This document shows positions 27,622 through 37,213 of a DNA stretch of 64,000 nucleotides, piece by piece; the first letter of the stretch is position 1, and each line of letters starts with the position of its first letter. The stretch lies in NCBI RefSeq assembly GCF_041379945.2, contig NZ_JBFTXJ020000002.1, positions 372,001-436,000 of the forward strand. The letters are read 5' to 3'. The DNA comes from Aneurinibacillus sp. REN35 (GTDB lineage Bacteria > Bacillota > Bacilli > Aneurinibacillales > Aneurinibacillaceae). A model generated the notes under the pieces. That model did no database searches, was not told the origin of the DNA, and was given only the letters and a program-made list of their open reading frames with translations. The position numbers were made by a program, and so were the translations under genes.

Positions 27622-27963
27622 TTATACCTTTTTAACAAATTGAGATTTTAATTTCATGGCTCCAAAACCATCGATTTTGCAATCAATATCATGATCGCCA
27701 TCAACCAAACGTATATTTTTTACTTTTGTACCTATTTTTATGACCAGCGAACTTCCTTTTACCTTAAGGTCTTTGATGACTGTTACAGAATCACCATCAT
27801 TTAAAATATGTCCATTTGCATCTTTGATAACCTTTTTATCCACACTATTTTCCATTTCTGATTCTAAAGTCCATTCATGAGCACATTCTGGGCAAACAAA
27901 AAGACTTCCATCTTCGTATGTGTACTCTGAATTACATTTTGGGCAATTTGGCAAATCCAACAT
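27622..27963 (-). CDS. phnA: PhnA/YjdM zinc-ribbon protein
   Basis: 113 residues: an N-terminal zinc ribbon ([28 protein letters not shown], two CxxC pairs) followed by the PhnA SH3-like domain ([60 protein letters not shown]). Despite the name, most PhnA/YjdM proteins have no proven link to phosphonate breakdown. ATG at 27963 after ATGGAGGAATGGAAAT; a longer frame without SD runs into the sulP gene. Confidence 0.9.
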   Translation of the reverse strand: MLDLPNCPKCNSEYTYEDGSLFVCPECAHEWTLESEMENSVDKKVIKDANGHILNDGDSVTVIKDLKVKGSSLVIKIGTKVKNIRLVDGDHDIDCKIDGFGAMKLKSQFVKKV

Positions 27964-28058
27964 ATTTCCATTCCTCCATTTATTATTTTTAATTCTAAGG
28001 TATGAGTGCTTTTCATAATTATTATTTTTTACATATCCAACTCCCTTTTTCTTATCAT

Positions 28059-29792
28059 TTATTTCGTTTTTTCTTTTGATGATTGAGAAAAATGTGCACA
28101 CTCATGAAAAGCATAGTGTTTGCAGCCTACACATTTATTTATTTCAATCTGAGCAAGTGCATAATTAATTGCTTCTCCTGTATGATTGAAGAAGTGTTTT
28201 TTTTCAATTTCATCATATAGACCCGTTTTTTTAAATGTTTCTTCTAATTCAGAAGCAACCCCGGAAATTAAAAGCAGCCCACCATAGTTTTTAAAATAAT
28301 GGACAATATTCTTAAAATAAGATTCCCCTGTTGTATCCATAAACGGAACTTTTCCCATACGTAAAATCAAGACTTTTGGTTTGTAATGAATTGTTCTCAT
28401 AATATTTTGTTCAAAGGTTTGAGCAGCTCCAAAGAAAAGTGGACCTTCTATTGTATAAATACTAATTTGAGGACAGTCATGGGTTTTATTCACTACATGA
28501 GGCACAACTTTCTCATGTTTTTGAGTATGATCAGGAAGTACCTTAGCAATCACAAGCATTTCACTCATGCGTTTTGCGAACAAAATAACAGCTAATATAA
28601 GTCCTACTTCTACAGCTGTAGTTAAGCTGGTGAAAACAGTAAAAAAGAATGTTACAAGTAATACAAGGGAGTCTCCTGTCTTCATTCTAAGTACATGAAT
28701 AAAATGTTTCCGTTCACTCATATTCCAGGCTACAATCATTAAAATCGGAGCTATACTAGCAAGCGGAATAACAGAAGCATAAGGGGCGAAAAGCAATAGG
28801 GTTAGTAAAACAAATATACCATGTATAACCCCAGACAACGGTGAAATAGCTCCGCTCTTAATGTTCGTTGCCGTCCGGGCAATCGCTCCAGTTGCCGGAA
28901 TTCCTCCGAATAAGGGTGTAATAATATTAGCAATCCCCTGACCTATTAGTTCTCGATTGCTGTTGTGTTTACTGTTCGTCATTCCGTCGGCCACGACAGC
29001 AGACAAGAGAGATTCAATGTATCCTAATACAGCAATAACGAACGCAGGAGCGAGCAACTTCTTACTATGTTCCCATGTCATATCTGGCACATGAAAATGA
29101 GGAAGTGTGCTGGGAATGGCACCAAAAGCAGTGCCGATAGTAGAGACCTGTCCTGAAAAAAAGAAGGAGGCAATTACACTTGAGGCAACCAATCCAACTA
29201 GTGAACCGGGTACTTTCGGAAATAGTTTGGGTGTTACTAAAATAACGAAAAGACAAATCAGCGCGGTGACAACACTGTACACATTAATAGTGTTGATATG
29301 AATCATAATCTCTCTAATGTTTGCGAGGAATCCCTCATGTTTTTTTATGTCGGTAAGGCCTAGAAAGTTAGCAATTTGCCCTGTGAAAATAATGACAGCG
29401 ATACCTGATGTAAACCCGACAGTTACAGGATGCGGAATAAATCTAATTAAAGAACCAAGTCTAAAAATCCCCATAAGACACAGCATGATTCCCGCCAATA
29501 AACCTGCAAGTAGTAAATCTTCATAGCCATAAGTAATCACAATCCCGAAAAGGATAGGGACAAAAGCTCCCGTAGGACCCCCGATTTGATATTTTGATCC
29601 CCCAAATAACGAAATCAAAATTCCTGCAATACAGGTGGTGTAAATTCCATACTCGGGCTTCACACCGGAGGCGATCGCAAAAGCCATAGCAAGCGGAATA
29701 GCGATGACGCCGACAATCATACCTGAAAGGAGATCTTTTTGAAAATGTTCAAGAGAATATCCTTGAAACCTCCCCGTAAATAAACTTCTCAC
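28059..29792 (-). CDS. SulP-family anion transporter with STAS domain
   Basis: 577 residues. The SulP membrane domain (about 10-400) starts [20 protein letters not shown] and contains [20 protein letters not shown] and [25 protein letters not shown] domain follows at about 440-550 ([39 protein letters not shown]). The end has a Cys/His cluster ([15 protein letters not shown]). The family moves sulfate, bicarbonate or similar anions. GTG start after AAGGG. It is 38 bp downstream of the ArsR gene, so the two form an operon under the palindrome at 30215. Confidence 0.92.
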   Translation of the reverse strand: MRSLFTGRFQGYSLEHFQKDLLSGMIVGVIAIPLAMAFAIASGVKPEYGIYTTCIAGILISLFGGSKYQIGGPTGAFVPILFGIVITYGYEDLLLAGLLAGIMLCLMGIFRLGSLIRFIPHPVTVGFTSGIAVIIFTGQIANFLGLTDIKKHEGFLANIREIMIHINTINVYSVVTALICLFVILVTPKLFPKVPGSLVGLVASSVIASFFFSGQVSTIGTAFGAIPSTLPHFHVPDMTWEHSKKLLAPAFVIAVLGYIESLLSAVVADGMTNSKHNSNRELIGQGIANIITPLFGGIPATGAIARTATNIKSGAISPLSGVIHGIFVLLTLLLFAPYASVIPLASIAPILMIVAWNMSERKHFIHVLRMKTGDSLVLLVTFFFTVFTSLTTAVEVGLILAVILFAKRMSEMLVIAKVLPDHTQKHEKVVPHVVNKTHDCPQISIYTIEGPLFFGAAQTFEQNIMRTIHYKPKVLILRMGKVPFMDTTGESYFKNIVHYFKNYGGLLLISGVASELEETFKKTGLYDEIEKKHFFNHTGEAINYALAQIEINKCVGCKHYAFHECAHFSQSSKEKTK

Positions 29793-29830
29793 GATATAAC
29801 CCTTCTTTTCTTTTTGTATGGTCCCACTAT

Positions 29831-30172
29831 TTATTTTGCGTTTATGTCTTCTTCATCCAGTTCTTCCAACATGGAAATAGTATCAATTAAATGGTTATTA
29901 AAAATCTCTCGTGCAACAGCGAGTAATTTTGTAATCAACGGATCTCGAAGAGAGTACATTACTCGTTTTCCGTCTTTGGTTCCAACCACAATATTTTTAG
30001 CACGCAGAACACTTAATTGCTGAGAAACTGCAGAGCCTTCACTATTAAGACTACTTTGTATTTCGTTTACACTTTTTTCACCTTCCGCCAATAATTCGAG
30101 AATACGTATTCGTAACGGATGTGATAAAGCTTTAAAAAAGTCTGCTTTAAATTGCTTCATGTCGTTACCCAC
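29831..30172 (-). CDS. ArsR/SmtB-family repressor
   Basis: 113 residues with the winged HTH of the ArsR family: FFKALSHPLRIRILELLAEG, VNEIQSSLNSEGSAVSQQLS (recognition helix), VLRAKNIVVGTKDGKRVMYS. It has no Cys, so it does not use thiol metal or persulfide sensing, and its effector is unknown. GTG at 30172, six bases after GGAGG. Upstream gene of the ArsR-SulP operon and probably its autorepressor. Confidence 0.88.
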   Translation of the reverse strand: MGNDMKQFKADFFKALSHPLRIRILELLAEGEKSVNEIQSSLNSEGSAVSQQLSVLRAKNIVVGTKDGKRVMYSLRDPLITKLLAVAREIFNNHLIDTISMLEELDEEDINAK

Positions 30173-30214
30173 TGCAATCCTCCATCATTTTTAATGTGAT
30201 TAGTTCCTTACATA

Positions 30215-30258
30215 AGTATTATATACATATTCAAATATTTGAATGTGTATATAATACT
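30215..30258. promoter_or_regulatory. 44-bp palindrome, probable ArsR operator
   Basis: Two 21-nt arms (30215-30235 and 30238-30258) around TA pair with one mismatch. The core ATTCAAATATTTGAAT is of the kind ArsR/SmtB proteins bind. It lies 43 bp upstream of the ArsR start codon. Confidence 0.7.
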
Positions 30259-30376
30259 GCTTTTCCCAAAAATTTTCAATATAAAGTATGAACTGTATAT
30301 AGTATTTATTGGTTTCACCTTATCTTTTTCGCCTCTCTTTATATTCGAGCGAAGAGAAAAAGTCCTGCTTTACATA

Positions 30377-30420
30377 AAGAAGAGTTGATTTACCTTTAAA
30401 ACAGTAAATCAACTCTTCTT
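30377..30420. terminator. strong terminator after the methyltransferase gene
   Basis: A perfect 17-bp stem, AAGAAGAGTTGATTTAC (30377-30393) with 30404-30420, around a 10-nt loop. Confidence 0.9.
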
Positions 30421-30452
30421 TTCTTAATTCTTTATATGTAAGCATCTGTCGC

Positions 30453-31154
30453 TTATTCTATATCTGCTTTTTTGATCCATGTAGCAACAATGAATCCTGC
30501 CCCCTCCTCCTTTTTATTACGTAAGCGATCCTCCTCAAGCATATAAGCTTGTTCTTTCGTAACAAATTCATCAGGAGCTGTGTATAGTCCGAATTTAATG
30601 CTAGAAGGCTCTTTGGCGTAGAGCGATTTTATCTCCTGTACTGTAAAAAAACGCGCATTGGAAAATACACTGTCCTCTTTCTCTTTCCCTCGCTTTTCAT
30701 ACATAGCAGCCCATGCGCTTTGCTTGCCAATCAGTCCTATCACAAGCCTCCCGCCAGGCTTTATTACTCTCATTGCTTCAGATAGCGCCTCTTCTGGGGA
30801 ATCAACAAATTCAAGAACAATCGTAGAAACCGCAAGATCGAATGTATGGTCAGCGAACGGAAGATGATGAATATCTCCGTCTATGAAAGTGATAGGTTGT
30901 GAAGCTTTTTCGGCTTTCTCCCTTGCCTTTTCTAACATAGCTCTGGAAATGTCAATCCCTGTCACATCGACTCCCTTTGAGGCAAGCAGCAGAGAGTAGA
31001 TCCCGGTGCCACAACCTATATCTAGAGCCTTTTCACCAGGTTTCGGCTTTAACGCTTCCATCATGATTTGTTTTTCCACAGCATCAACAAAAGAACCGAG
31101 CGGTGTAGCACACCACTCATCGTATGTTTCGGCAGAATGATCGAATAAAGCCAT
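30453..31154 (-). CDS. class I SAM-dependent methyltransferase
   Basis: 233 residues: MALFDHSAETYDEWCATPLG, SAM-binding motif I ALDIGCGTGIYSLLLASKG (residues 43-61), VTGIDISRAMLEKAREKAEK, INGDIHHLPFADHTFDLAVS-type motif (here FIDGDIHHLPFADHTFDLA) and VIKPGGRLVIGLIGK. This is the UbiE/type 11 methyltransferase pattern; small-molecule substrate unknown. ATG at 31154, seven bases after GGAG. It starts 34 bp past the MFS stop on the same strand, so pump and methyltransferase form one operon. Confidence 0.88.
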   Translation of the reverse strand: MALFDHSAETYDEWCATPLGSFVDAVEKQIMMEALKPKPGEKALDIGCGTGIYSLLLASKGVDVTGIDISRAMLEKAREKAEKASQPITFIDGDIHHLPFADHTFDLAVSTIVLEFVDSPEEALSEAMRVIKPGGRLVIGLIGKQSAWAAMYEKRGKEKEDSVFSNARFFTVQEIKSLYAKEPSSIKFGLYTAPDEFVTKEQAYMLEEDRLRNKKEEGAGFIVATWIKKADIE

Positions 31155-31188
31155 GTCTTTCTCCATCCTTCCTTTTTTAGCGATGATT

Positions 31189-32484
31189 TTACTTAGTATG
31201 GCGCCGGATGACAACCGGTATAAGAAGTAATGATAGGATACCTCCGATAAGCGATAGCGTTGCATAGCTAAAATGAGCTACAACCATACCGGATAACGCT
31301 CCGCCCGCTGCCCCTGCCAAAGCAATTAAGACATCAACAGACCCTTGCGTTTTTGCGCGAGTGGAAGGGTCCGTCGCATCGATGATGAGCGCTGTACCGC
31401 TAATTAAGCCGAAGTTCCAACCAAGCCCAAGCAATGCGAGGGCAATAGTGAGTAACAGTGTGGAATCAGCAGGTGCAAAAGCAGCCAGAAGACTAGAAGC
31501 AAGCAGTATGGCGCCGGAAGCGATGGCCATTGTCGTACGTCCAATCTTATCTACGAGGAGGCCGGTCACAAGAGATGGCAGGTACATGGCTCCTATGTGG
31601 AAACCAATTACCAGTCCGATCTCTGTTAAGCCGTGTCCGTGATGTCCCATATGTATAGGTGTCATGGTCATAATGGCAACCATAACGATTTGCGTTAAGA
31701 CCATTACTGTAGTTCCGATAACAATTCCTCGTTTGTTTATGGCTGATGTGCTAGGAATCTTATCTGAAAGTATAGCATTGTTTGTCTTCTTCACATCTGC
31801 GATTGCCTTTGCGACAATGAAAGGGTCAGGACGAAGGAAAGCGAGCAGTACCAAACCAGCAAGGATATAGGCTGCGGCGGCCAGAATGAACGGACCCGAT
31901 AAGGCGGGAAAACCTAGCGACACAGCGAATTTTCCCATGACATCAACTAAGTTTGGACCTGCCACAGCGCCGAATGTGGTTGATACCATCGCAATACTGA
32001 TTGCGGTTGCTCGCTGGGTAGAATTCGCTAAGTCTGTGCCTGCATAACGCGCTTGTAAGTTGGTAGCCGCTCCAGCCCCATAGATTAGCAGGGAAGCGAA
32101 AAGAAGAACAATATTAGCTGTTACTGCGGAGATCACGACCCCGATTGCGCCAATACCGCCAGCCAGAAATCCTGTTGCGAGTCCGAATCGGCGTCCAAAA
32201 CCCTGAGAGAGACGCCCTACAAGTAGCGCTGCCCCGGCAGACCCTAACGTAAGCAGTGCGGCGGGGACTCCTGCAAAACTATCTAAACCTAACATCTCTT
32301 GTGCAAGAAGTGCTCCGACGGTTACGCCTGCTGCAAGTCCTGCACCGCCGAAAATTTGTGAAATGACAACGATGAGTAATGTTCGTCGATACAACTGTCT
32401 TTGCTTTTCTGGGGAATCAATGTAGCTTTGTAGCCAGGTTGGCTGAGATGTAGGTGCTTGTAAATCATTAGTTTTATGTAACAT
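31189..32484 (-). CDS. MFS transporter (drug-efflux type)
   Basis: About 431 residues with twelve hydrophobic segments. Typical MFS features are the A-like loop GRLSQGFGRRFGLATGFLAG between helices 2 and 3, and GLLVDKIGRTTMAIASG in the second half. Helix 5 region reads VSTTFGAVAGPNLVD, close to the antiporter motif C (GxxxGPxxG). Probably proton-driven efflux. The start is one of GTG 32490, GTG 32487 or ATG 32484; AAAGG lies 4, 7 or 10 bases upstream. Expression looks controlled by the leader region at 32531-32751. Confidence 0.88.
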   Translation of the reverse strand: MLHKTNDLQAPTSQPTWLQSYIDSPEKQRQLYRRTLLIVVISQIFGGAGLAAGVTVGALLAQEMLGLDSFAGVPAALLTLGSAGAALLVGRLSQGFGRRFGLATGFLAGGIGAIGVVISAVTANIVLLFASLLIYGAGAATNLQARYAGTDLANSTQRATAISIAMVSTTFGAVAGPNLVDVMGKFAVSLGFPALSGPFILAAAAYILAGLVLLAFLRPDPFIVAKAIADVKKTNNAILSDKIPSTSAINKRGIVIGTTVMVLTQIVMVAIMTMTPIHMGHHGHGLTEIGLVIGFHIGAMYLPSLVTGLLVDKIGRTTMAIASGAILLASSLLAAFAPADSTLLLTIALALLGLGWNFGLISGTALIIDATDPSTRAKTQGSVDVLIALAGAAGGALSGMVVAHFSYATLSLIGGILSLLLIPVVIRRHTK

Positions 32485-32530
32485 CACCACAGTACCTTTC
32501 CAACAAACTGAATTTTATATGATGGCTTCC

Positions 32531-32578
32531 TCACTTCTTGATTTCTTTGAATACATAGTGTATAGCAAGCTTCTTCAT
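32531..32578 (-). CDS. leader peptide 2 upstream of the MFS pump
   Basis: A 15-codon ORF (MKKLAIHYVFKEIKK, stop TGA) whose SD GGGAGGTGGGAA is far better than that of the pump it precedes. It ends about 45 nt before the pump start. The arrangement is that of translational leader peptides of inducible resistance genes. Confidence 0.5.
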   Translation of the reverse strand: MKKLAIHYVFKEIKK

Positions 32579-32622
32579 TTCCCACCTCCCTATTCAGTCT
32601 TAATCGAAAACATACAATAAAA

Positions 32623-32646
32623 CCTTGAGGTGAACTTTCCTCAAGG
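32623..32646 (-). terminator. attenuator-like hairpin in the MFS leader
   Basis: On the - strand CCTTGAGG, loop AAAGTTCA, CCTCAAGG, then TTTTATTG. It lies after leader ORF 1 and before leader ORF 2, so it could stop transcription ahead of the pump gene. Confidence 0.55.
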
Positions 32647-32655
32647 CTTGCTTGG

Positions 32656-32685
32656 TCATGGTCTGTTTTTTGGTTGTTTTTTCAT
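32656..32685 (-). CDS. leader peptide 1 upstream of the attenuator
   Basis: ATG at 32685 after AAAAGGAA gives MKKQPKNRP and a TGA, ending ten nt before the hairpin. A ribosome stalled on it could change hairpin folding. Very short, so support is positional only. Confidence 0.4.
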   Translation of the reverse strand: MKKQPKNRP

Positions 32686-32722
32686 TTCCTTTTACTTGAT
32701 GATATGATAAATTACGGGTTGT

Positions 32723-32751
32723 ATTATTCTGTATAGAAACAGTATAAACAA
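32723..32751 (-). promoter_or_regulatory. promoter of the MFS-methyltransferase operon
   Basis: On the - strand TTGTTT (32751-32746), 17 nt, AATAAT (32728-32723). The spacer holds the partly palindromic CTGTTTCTATACAG. Confidence 0.45.
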
Positions 32752-32857
32752 GGAGGAGGCAGAACGCTATAGAGAAGGCAGAATCAATGCCGAGCAGATG
32801 CACTCCCAGATATTCTGCAACGTATAAGGATTTCTATTCTGTATTGATCGTAAACGA

Positions 32858-33034
32858 TCATAATAAGCTAAAGACAGCGACCCCTGTGATCACAAGCTGG
32901 CTGATCAGTAAAAACAGGAGCAGAAGGCGCAGTCGGCGATCATTGGGACTTTTTCTTAATTTAAATACAATGAACAGCATGATGATAAAAATAAGCACAT
33001 CAAACGCGACAAGCATAAAAAATTCATTTAGCAT
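32858..33034 (-). CDS. small membrane protein (58 aa)
   Basis: ATG at 33034, eight bases after AGGAG. The product MLNEFFMLVAFDVLIFIIML... has two hydrophobic helices (about 5-24 and 36-57) joined by a basic loop (KLRKSPNDRRLR). No family recognised. It precedes the MFS leader region, about 100 bp upstream of its promoter, and follows yeeN on the same strand. Confidence 0.65.
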   Translation of the reverse strand: MLNEFFMLVAFDVLIFIIMLFIVFKLRKSPNDRRLRLLLLFLLISQLVITGVAVFSLL

Positions 33035-33167
33035 GGATTTTTCTCCTGATTGTGTAGTAAGTACAATACCTATAATAGTACCTATTTATGCCCCGTATAC
33101 GCAACAGTAAATCCGTATGCAAAAAAATAAGCCCTACAGTGAGGACTTATGCGATAGTATAGTTACA

Positions 33168-33887
33168 TTATTCGCCAAGATCTATGTTATGGTAGACCTG
33201 CTGCACATCTTCTAAATCTTCTAATGCATCAATCATCTTCTCAAATTGTACTTGTGCGTCTTCTGGAAGTGACAGTTCATTTTGCGCAAGCATTGTGAGT
33301 TCTGCAACGGTAAAATCAGTAACGCCCGCTTCTTTGAAGGCTTCTTGCACCGCATGGAACTGATCCGGTTCAGCATATACAATGACAGAACCCTCTTCTT
33401 CTAAAATGTCGCGTACATCAAGATCGGCTTCCATTAAGATTTCGAGCGCTTCCTCGGCTGTTTTTCCTTCAAGACCAATAACGGCTGTAGTATCGAACAT
33501 ATACGCTACAGAGCCATTTACACCCATATTGCCGCCGTTCTTACTGAAGGCAGCGCGTACATCGGAGGCCGTGCGGTTCACGTTATTTGTCAGTGTATCT
33601 ACGATAACCATTGACCCGTTTGGACCGAAGCCTTCATAGCGGCGCTCATCGTAGTTTTCTTCTGATCCGCCTTTTGCTTTTTCAATCGCACGGTCAATGA
33701 TTGCTTTTGGCACACTGTATGTTTTTGCGCGTTCAAGTACCACTTTAAGCGCCTGGTTGGATTCTGGATCTGGCTCACCTTTCTTGGCGGCCACATAAAT
33801 TTCTTTGCCGAACCTTGCATATATACGACTCGTATTTGCGTCTTTTGACGCTTTCTTCTCTTTAATATTATTCCACTTACGACCCAT
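33168..33887 (-). CDS. yeeN: YebC/PmpR-family protein, YeeN type
   Basis: 239 residues. The opening [20 protein letters not shown] is characteristic of the YeeN branch (the YebC branch has GHSKWANIKHRK). Then come [40 protein letters not shown] and [15 protein letters not shown], and the closing [12 protein letters not shown]. YebC-family proteins act as transcription regulators or as ribosome-associated factors that help at proline stretches; B. subtilis YeeN is the direct counterpart. ATG at 33887. Confidence 0.95.
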   Translation of the reverse strand: MGRKWNNIKEKKASKDANTSRIYARFGKEIYVAAKKGEPDPESNQALKVVLERAKTYSVPKAIIDRAIEKAKGGSEENYDERRYEGFGPNGSMVIVDTLTNNVNRTASDVRAAFSKNGGNMGVNGSVAYMFDTTAVIGLEGKTAEEALEILMEADLDVRDILEEEGSVIVYAEPDQFHAVQEAFKEAGVTDFTVAELTMLAQNELSLPEDAQVQFEKMIDALEDLEDVQQVYHNIDLGE

Positions 33888-34023
33888 ACTATTTCACTCT
33901 CTTTCAGCTACATAAGATTATTAGTAGGTTATATTATACCTCAATTGTATAATTTGTTGCGAGTGGTATCACCAAAAAAAGATGGGCAGCTCTACAGTAT
34001 CACCCGGCTCCAACGAGCGATGC

Positions 34024-34629
34024 TTACAAATAAAGCTCGTCCTTTGAAATCCAGAAGAAAAATAACCAATGAACCACAAATAGAATCGTCTCCCATGTCC
34101 GTGCTTCTGAAAGAAAAACAGGGAGGAAAAGCAAGCAGGCGAAATGAATCAGCAGCACATAGACAATAGACAGGAGACGTTTGATATTTTCGCTTTTGGT
34201 TGGCTGCTCCGGCAGCTCCTTAATTGATATTTTCCCTTTTTTATGGCTTTGAATATAGCTGATGATTTGTCGCCATTTTTTGCTTGAGAAGTATGTTAGA
34301 ATGCTTAGTGTTTGCGGTCGCTTGCTTCCATAATGAATGAAGGCACTTCCACCGCGAAAGGAGATGGAGAACATACCTTGGTAAGGAATGGTTTTCTTAA
34401 TCTCACCGTTCCATATCCCATAGCTAATTTTATAGTGGTACAGCGTACGCTCTGTTAGTTTTATTTTATTCACCTTTACAAAGATAAATAAAAAGTATGT
34501 ATTGCAAAGCAATAACAACAAGAAAAAAGAAAGATCATAGTTATCCTTGTGGTCGATAAGAAAAAACGTGTTTAATAGACATAAAACGACAAGATCAAAA
34601 AAAGATAGATTGGCTCGGAATATGTTCAT
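34024..34629 (-). CDS. membrane protein with PH-like cytoplasmic region
   Basis: 201 residues: two N-terminal helices (FFDLVVLCLLNTFFLI and LSFFLLLLLCNTYFLFIFV, about 9-51), a soluble beta-rich part at 60-140 (LTERTLYHYKISYGIWNGEI, TIPYQGMFSISFRGGSAFIH) recalling bacterial PH-like domains, and two C-terminal helices (150-198). Function unknown. AAGGGCGAG precedes the ATG at 34629. It follows a small unknown gene, and both may belong to one unit. Confidence 0.65.
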   Translation of the reverse strand: MNIFRANLSFFDLVVLCLLNTFFLIDHKDNYDLSFFLLLLLCNTYFLFIFVKVNKIKLTERTLYHYKISYGIWNGEIKKTIPYQGMFSISFRGGSAFIHYGSKRPQTLSILTYFSSKKWRQIISYIQSHKKGKISIKELPEQPTKSENIKRLLSIVYVLLIHFACLLFLPVFLSEARTWETILFVVHWLFFFWISKDELYL

Positions 34630-34654
34630 CTCGCCCTTTTTTTATGCTCCTTTG

Positions 34655-34960
34655 TTATTGTTTGTTGAAGCGGTACATCGAATAATCAGCTCGCGCCTTG
34701 CGGATCGCATACGCAGCCGGCAGACCCCGGGCTACCCAGCGCAGCGCGGAGAGAATATTCGCCTCGTCTTCAAATGCTTCGACAATCATAATGGTTTGCT
34801 CATTAATATAGTGCTGCAGCTCCTCCCACCCCATTGCTGAATAGGTATCATTGCCGTACGTTTTCAACGCAACGAAGTCAGGGAATGCAGGGTCTTTGAT
34901 GCACAGGAGTTTTTGAATGGCCTGTGCACATTGCGGGTGAATATGCGGATTTGGTTTCAT
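34655..34960 (-). CDS. hypothetical protein, 101 aa
   Basis: Cytosolic protein MKPNPHIHPQCAQAIQKLLC... with a C-terminal helix AIRKARADYSMYRFNKQ. It contains ALKTYGNDTYSAMGWEELQH and DEANILSALRWVARGLPAAY. No domain recognised. GAAGGA lies about eleven bases before the ATG at 34960. It is 24 bp downstream of the SprT-like gene. Confidence 0.6.
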   Translation of the reverse strand: MKPNPHIHPQCAQAIQKLLCIKDPAFPDFVALKTYGNDTYSAMGWEELQHYINEQTIMIVEAFEDEANILSALRWVARGLPAAYAIRKARADYSMYRFNKQ

Positions 34961-34984
34961 GGGTACTAGGTTCCTTCTCTATCT

Positions 34985-35662
34985 TTATTTTTCTGCCTCT
35001 ACACGTAATCCATCCGGAAAGATCAGCACATACACACCGAACTGCAGTGGTTGTTTGCAGCAGCGGCTTATCTGCTTCTTGCGCAGCTTCTTCTCAAGAC
35101 CGGTAAAGGCACCGCAGGACGCACAGCTTGTTTCAAAGCCTTCCTGCATGGCGAGCGCATACAACGGAGCGCCGATTCGTCTGCATTCTTCTTGAAACGC
35201 AGCGTCTTCATCACGAAACGGCCTTCCGCTTATAAATAAATGATAATGTGCAAGCTCGTGCTTAAGCGTACCGATGACATGCCCTGCACCAAACTGGTTA
35301 TACTGCCAGAGGCTTTGGACGATGCGCAGCGGTTTGTGGGCATGCTTATCGAAGGCAAAATATCCGGCCGCATTTTTTAAGGATTTGTCCCATTGAATCG
35401 GTACTTTACACGGGCGTCCATAATACATCAGACTAAGCTGATTTCCGATCCGATCCAGTTCTTTATTATCGTTCGTATCTATGGTTCGGATGGCTTGCTT
35501 CATTTTTGTTCTCGTTTTTGCTTCCTGCTTAAGCTGCTGAATCCATTCCATGGCTTCTGTATAGGAGAGATGGGACAGAGAGGCATCGGGCTTCTTCCCC
35601 ACTTCTAAAAGAAGAGAGTAGAGAGATTTCATCATTAATACGGTAGGCTTCATATCATTCAT
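34985..35662 (-). CDS. SprT-like zinc metalloprotease-family protein
   Basis: 225 residues. The SprT-type core GTLKHELAHYHLFISGRPF carries the HExxH-like zinc motif (HELAHYH, about residues 135-141), and a C-terminal zinc ribbon follows (SCASCGAFTGLEKKLRKKQI, RCCKQPLQFG). SprT/Spartan proteins cleave DNA-protein crosslinks in eukaryotes; the bacterial group is poorly studied. The start at 35662 has no clear SD; an internal ATG at 35653 is an alternative. Confidence 0.85.
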   Translation of the reverse strand: MNDMKPTVLMMKSLYSLLLEVGKKPDASLSHLSYTEAMEWIQQLKQEAKTRTKMKQAIRTIDTNDNKELDRIGNQLSLMYYGRPCKVPIQWDKSLKNAAGYFAFDKHAHKPLRIVQSLWQYNQFGAGHVIGTLKHELAHYHLFISGRPFRDEDAAFQEECRRIGAPLYALAMQEGFETSCASCGAFTGLEKKLRKKQISRCCKQPLQFGVYVLIFPDGLRVEAEK

Positions 35663-35711
35663 TCTTATTATTGTAGGAGAGAGCCACCCTTATGGCAACC
35701 AGAAAGTAAGA

Positions 35712-35746
35712 AACCCAAAGCAGCTGTAGGTTAGCTGCTTTGGGTT
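35712..35746. terminator. terminator after fumC
   Basis: A 14-bp perfect stem, AACCCAAAGCAGCT (35712-35725) with 35733-35746. Confidence 0.85.
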
Positions 35747-35752
35747 CTGTGT

Positions 35753-37141
35753 TTATTCTTGCGGATGAATCATATTTTCCGGGCGTACGATCTTATCGAA
35801 CTGTTCTTCAGTAAGTAAGTTTGATTGAATGGCAGCCTCTTTTAAAGTTAGTCCTTCCCGGTGAGCTAATTTTGCGATGGATGCCGCATTTTCATATCCG
35901 ATATGTGGATTCAGCGCAGTGACAAGCATGAGTGAACGTTCTACATTTTGCTTAATGACATCCATATTTGCCTCAATACCGACAGCGCAATGATCGGTAA
36001 AGGATTGCATCGCATTCGCAAGCAGGATAGCCGATTGAAGGAAATTGTAGATAATAACAGGTTTAAATACATTCAGCTCGAAGTTCCCCTGACTTGCAGC
36101 AAAGCCGATGGCTGCATCATTACCCATAACCTGGCAGACAACCATCGTGACCGCTTCGCTTTGTGTCGGATTCACCTTGCCTGGCATGATCGAGCTTCCC
36201 GGCTCATTGGCAGGGATTGTAATCTCCCCAATCCCAGAGCGCGGTCCGCTTGCCAGCCACCGTACGTCATTAGCAATCTTCATCAGGTCCGCTGCCAGCG
36301 CCTTTAGCGCGCCGTGGACGTATACGATGTCGTCATGACTGGTTAAAGCATGAAACTTGTTAGAAGCGGAGTGGAATGTTTTGTTCGTTACCTGACTGAT
36401 TTCTTTGGCAACCATCTCCCCAAACTTCGGGTGTGCATTAATTCCGGTACCCACTGCCGTTCCGCCAATCGCAAGCTCTCGCATCGAATCAAGGCTTTCC
36501 GTAATCATTTTCTCGCTCTTCTCAAGCATCCGCTGCCAGCCGCTGACTTCCTGGCCCAGTGTGAGCGGCGTGGCGTCCTGTAAGTGTGTGCGCCCGATTT
36601 TAATGATGTCTTTGAATTCTTCTGCCTTTTGCTGCAGCACGTTCTTCATATGAGATAAGGCGGGCAGTACGTCATCTTCAATGACAGACACACCGGCGAT
36701 ATGCATCGCCGTCGGGAAAGTATCATTTGAGCTTTGTGATTTATTCACATCATCATTCGGATGGACACGATGGGTGCTTCTGCTTTGCTCCAGCAGCTGA
36801 TTGGCGCGATGGGCGATGACCTCGTTCACGTTCATGTTCGATTGTGTACCGCTTCCTGTCTGCCAGACGACGAGCGGGAAGTGTTCATCCCATTGGCCTG
36901 CAAGCACCTCATCCGCCGCCTTTACAATAGCATCCGCCTTCTCCGCTTCCAGCTTGCCGAGCTTTTGGTTGGTGAGTGCGGCACTTCTTTTCAAAATAGC
37001 GAAGGCCCGAATAACCTGACGGGGCATTTTTTCTATTCCGATCTTAAAATTCTCGCTGCTGCGCTGTGTTTGCGCTCCCCAGAGCTTATCTGCCGGAACC
37101 TTGATTTCACCAATGGTGTCTTTCTCAATTCTAAATTCCAT
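35753..37141 (-). CDS. fumC: class II fumarate hydratase
   Basis: 462 residues of the fumarase/aspartase superfamily. The family signature [16 protein letters not shown] with the catalytic Ser is near residue 320. Others are [40 protein letters not shown] and [16 protein letters not shown]. The GTGINAHP stretch (family form GTGLNTHP) and the TGSGTQ form fit fumarase rather than aspartase. It interconverts fumarate and malate in the TCA cycle, without a metal. AAGGAGG lies upstream of the ATG at 37141. Monocistronic, with an odd hairpin in its upstream region. Confidence 0.96.
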   Translation of the reverse strand: MEFRIEKDTIGEIKVPADKLWGAQTQRSSENFKIGIEKMPRQVIRAFAILKRSAALTNQKLGKLEAEKADAIVKAADEVLAGQWDEHFPLVVWQTGSGTQSNMNVNEVIAHRANQLLEQSRSTHRVHPNDDVNKSQSSNDTFPTAMHIAGVSVIEDDVLPALSHMKNVLQQKAEEFKDIIKIGRTHLQDATPLTLGQEVSGWQRMLEKSEKMITESLDSMRELAIGGTAVGTGINAHPKFGEMVAKEISQVTNKTFHSASNKFHALTSHDDIVYVHGALKALAADLMKIANDVRWLASGPRSGIGEITIPANEPGSSIMPGKVNPTQSEAVTMVVCQVMGNDAAIGFAASQGNFELNVFKPVIIYNFLQSAILLANAMQSFTDHCAVGIEANMDVIKQNVERSLMLVTALNPHIGYENAASIAKLAHREGLTLKEAAIQSNLLTEEQFDKIVRPENMIHPQE

Positions 37142-37213
37142 GCATACGTCCTCCTTTGTTAGAGCTTTCCATGTTATGGTGTGCGTAAGCCACTCATTTT
37201 AAACGAGTTATGT

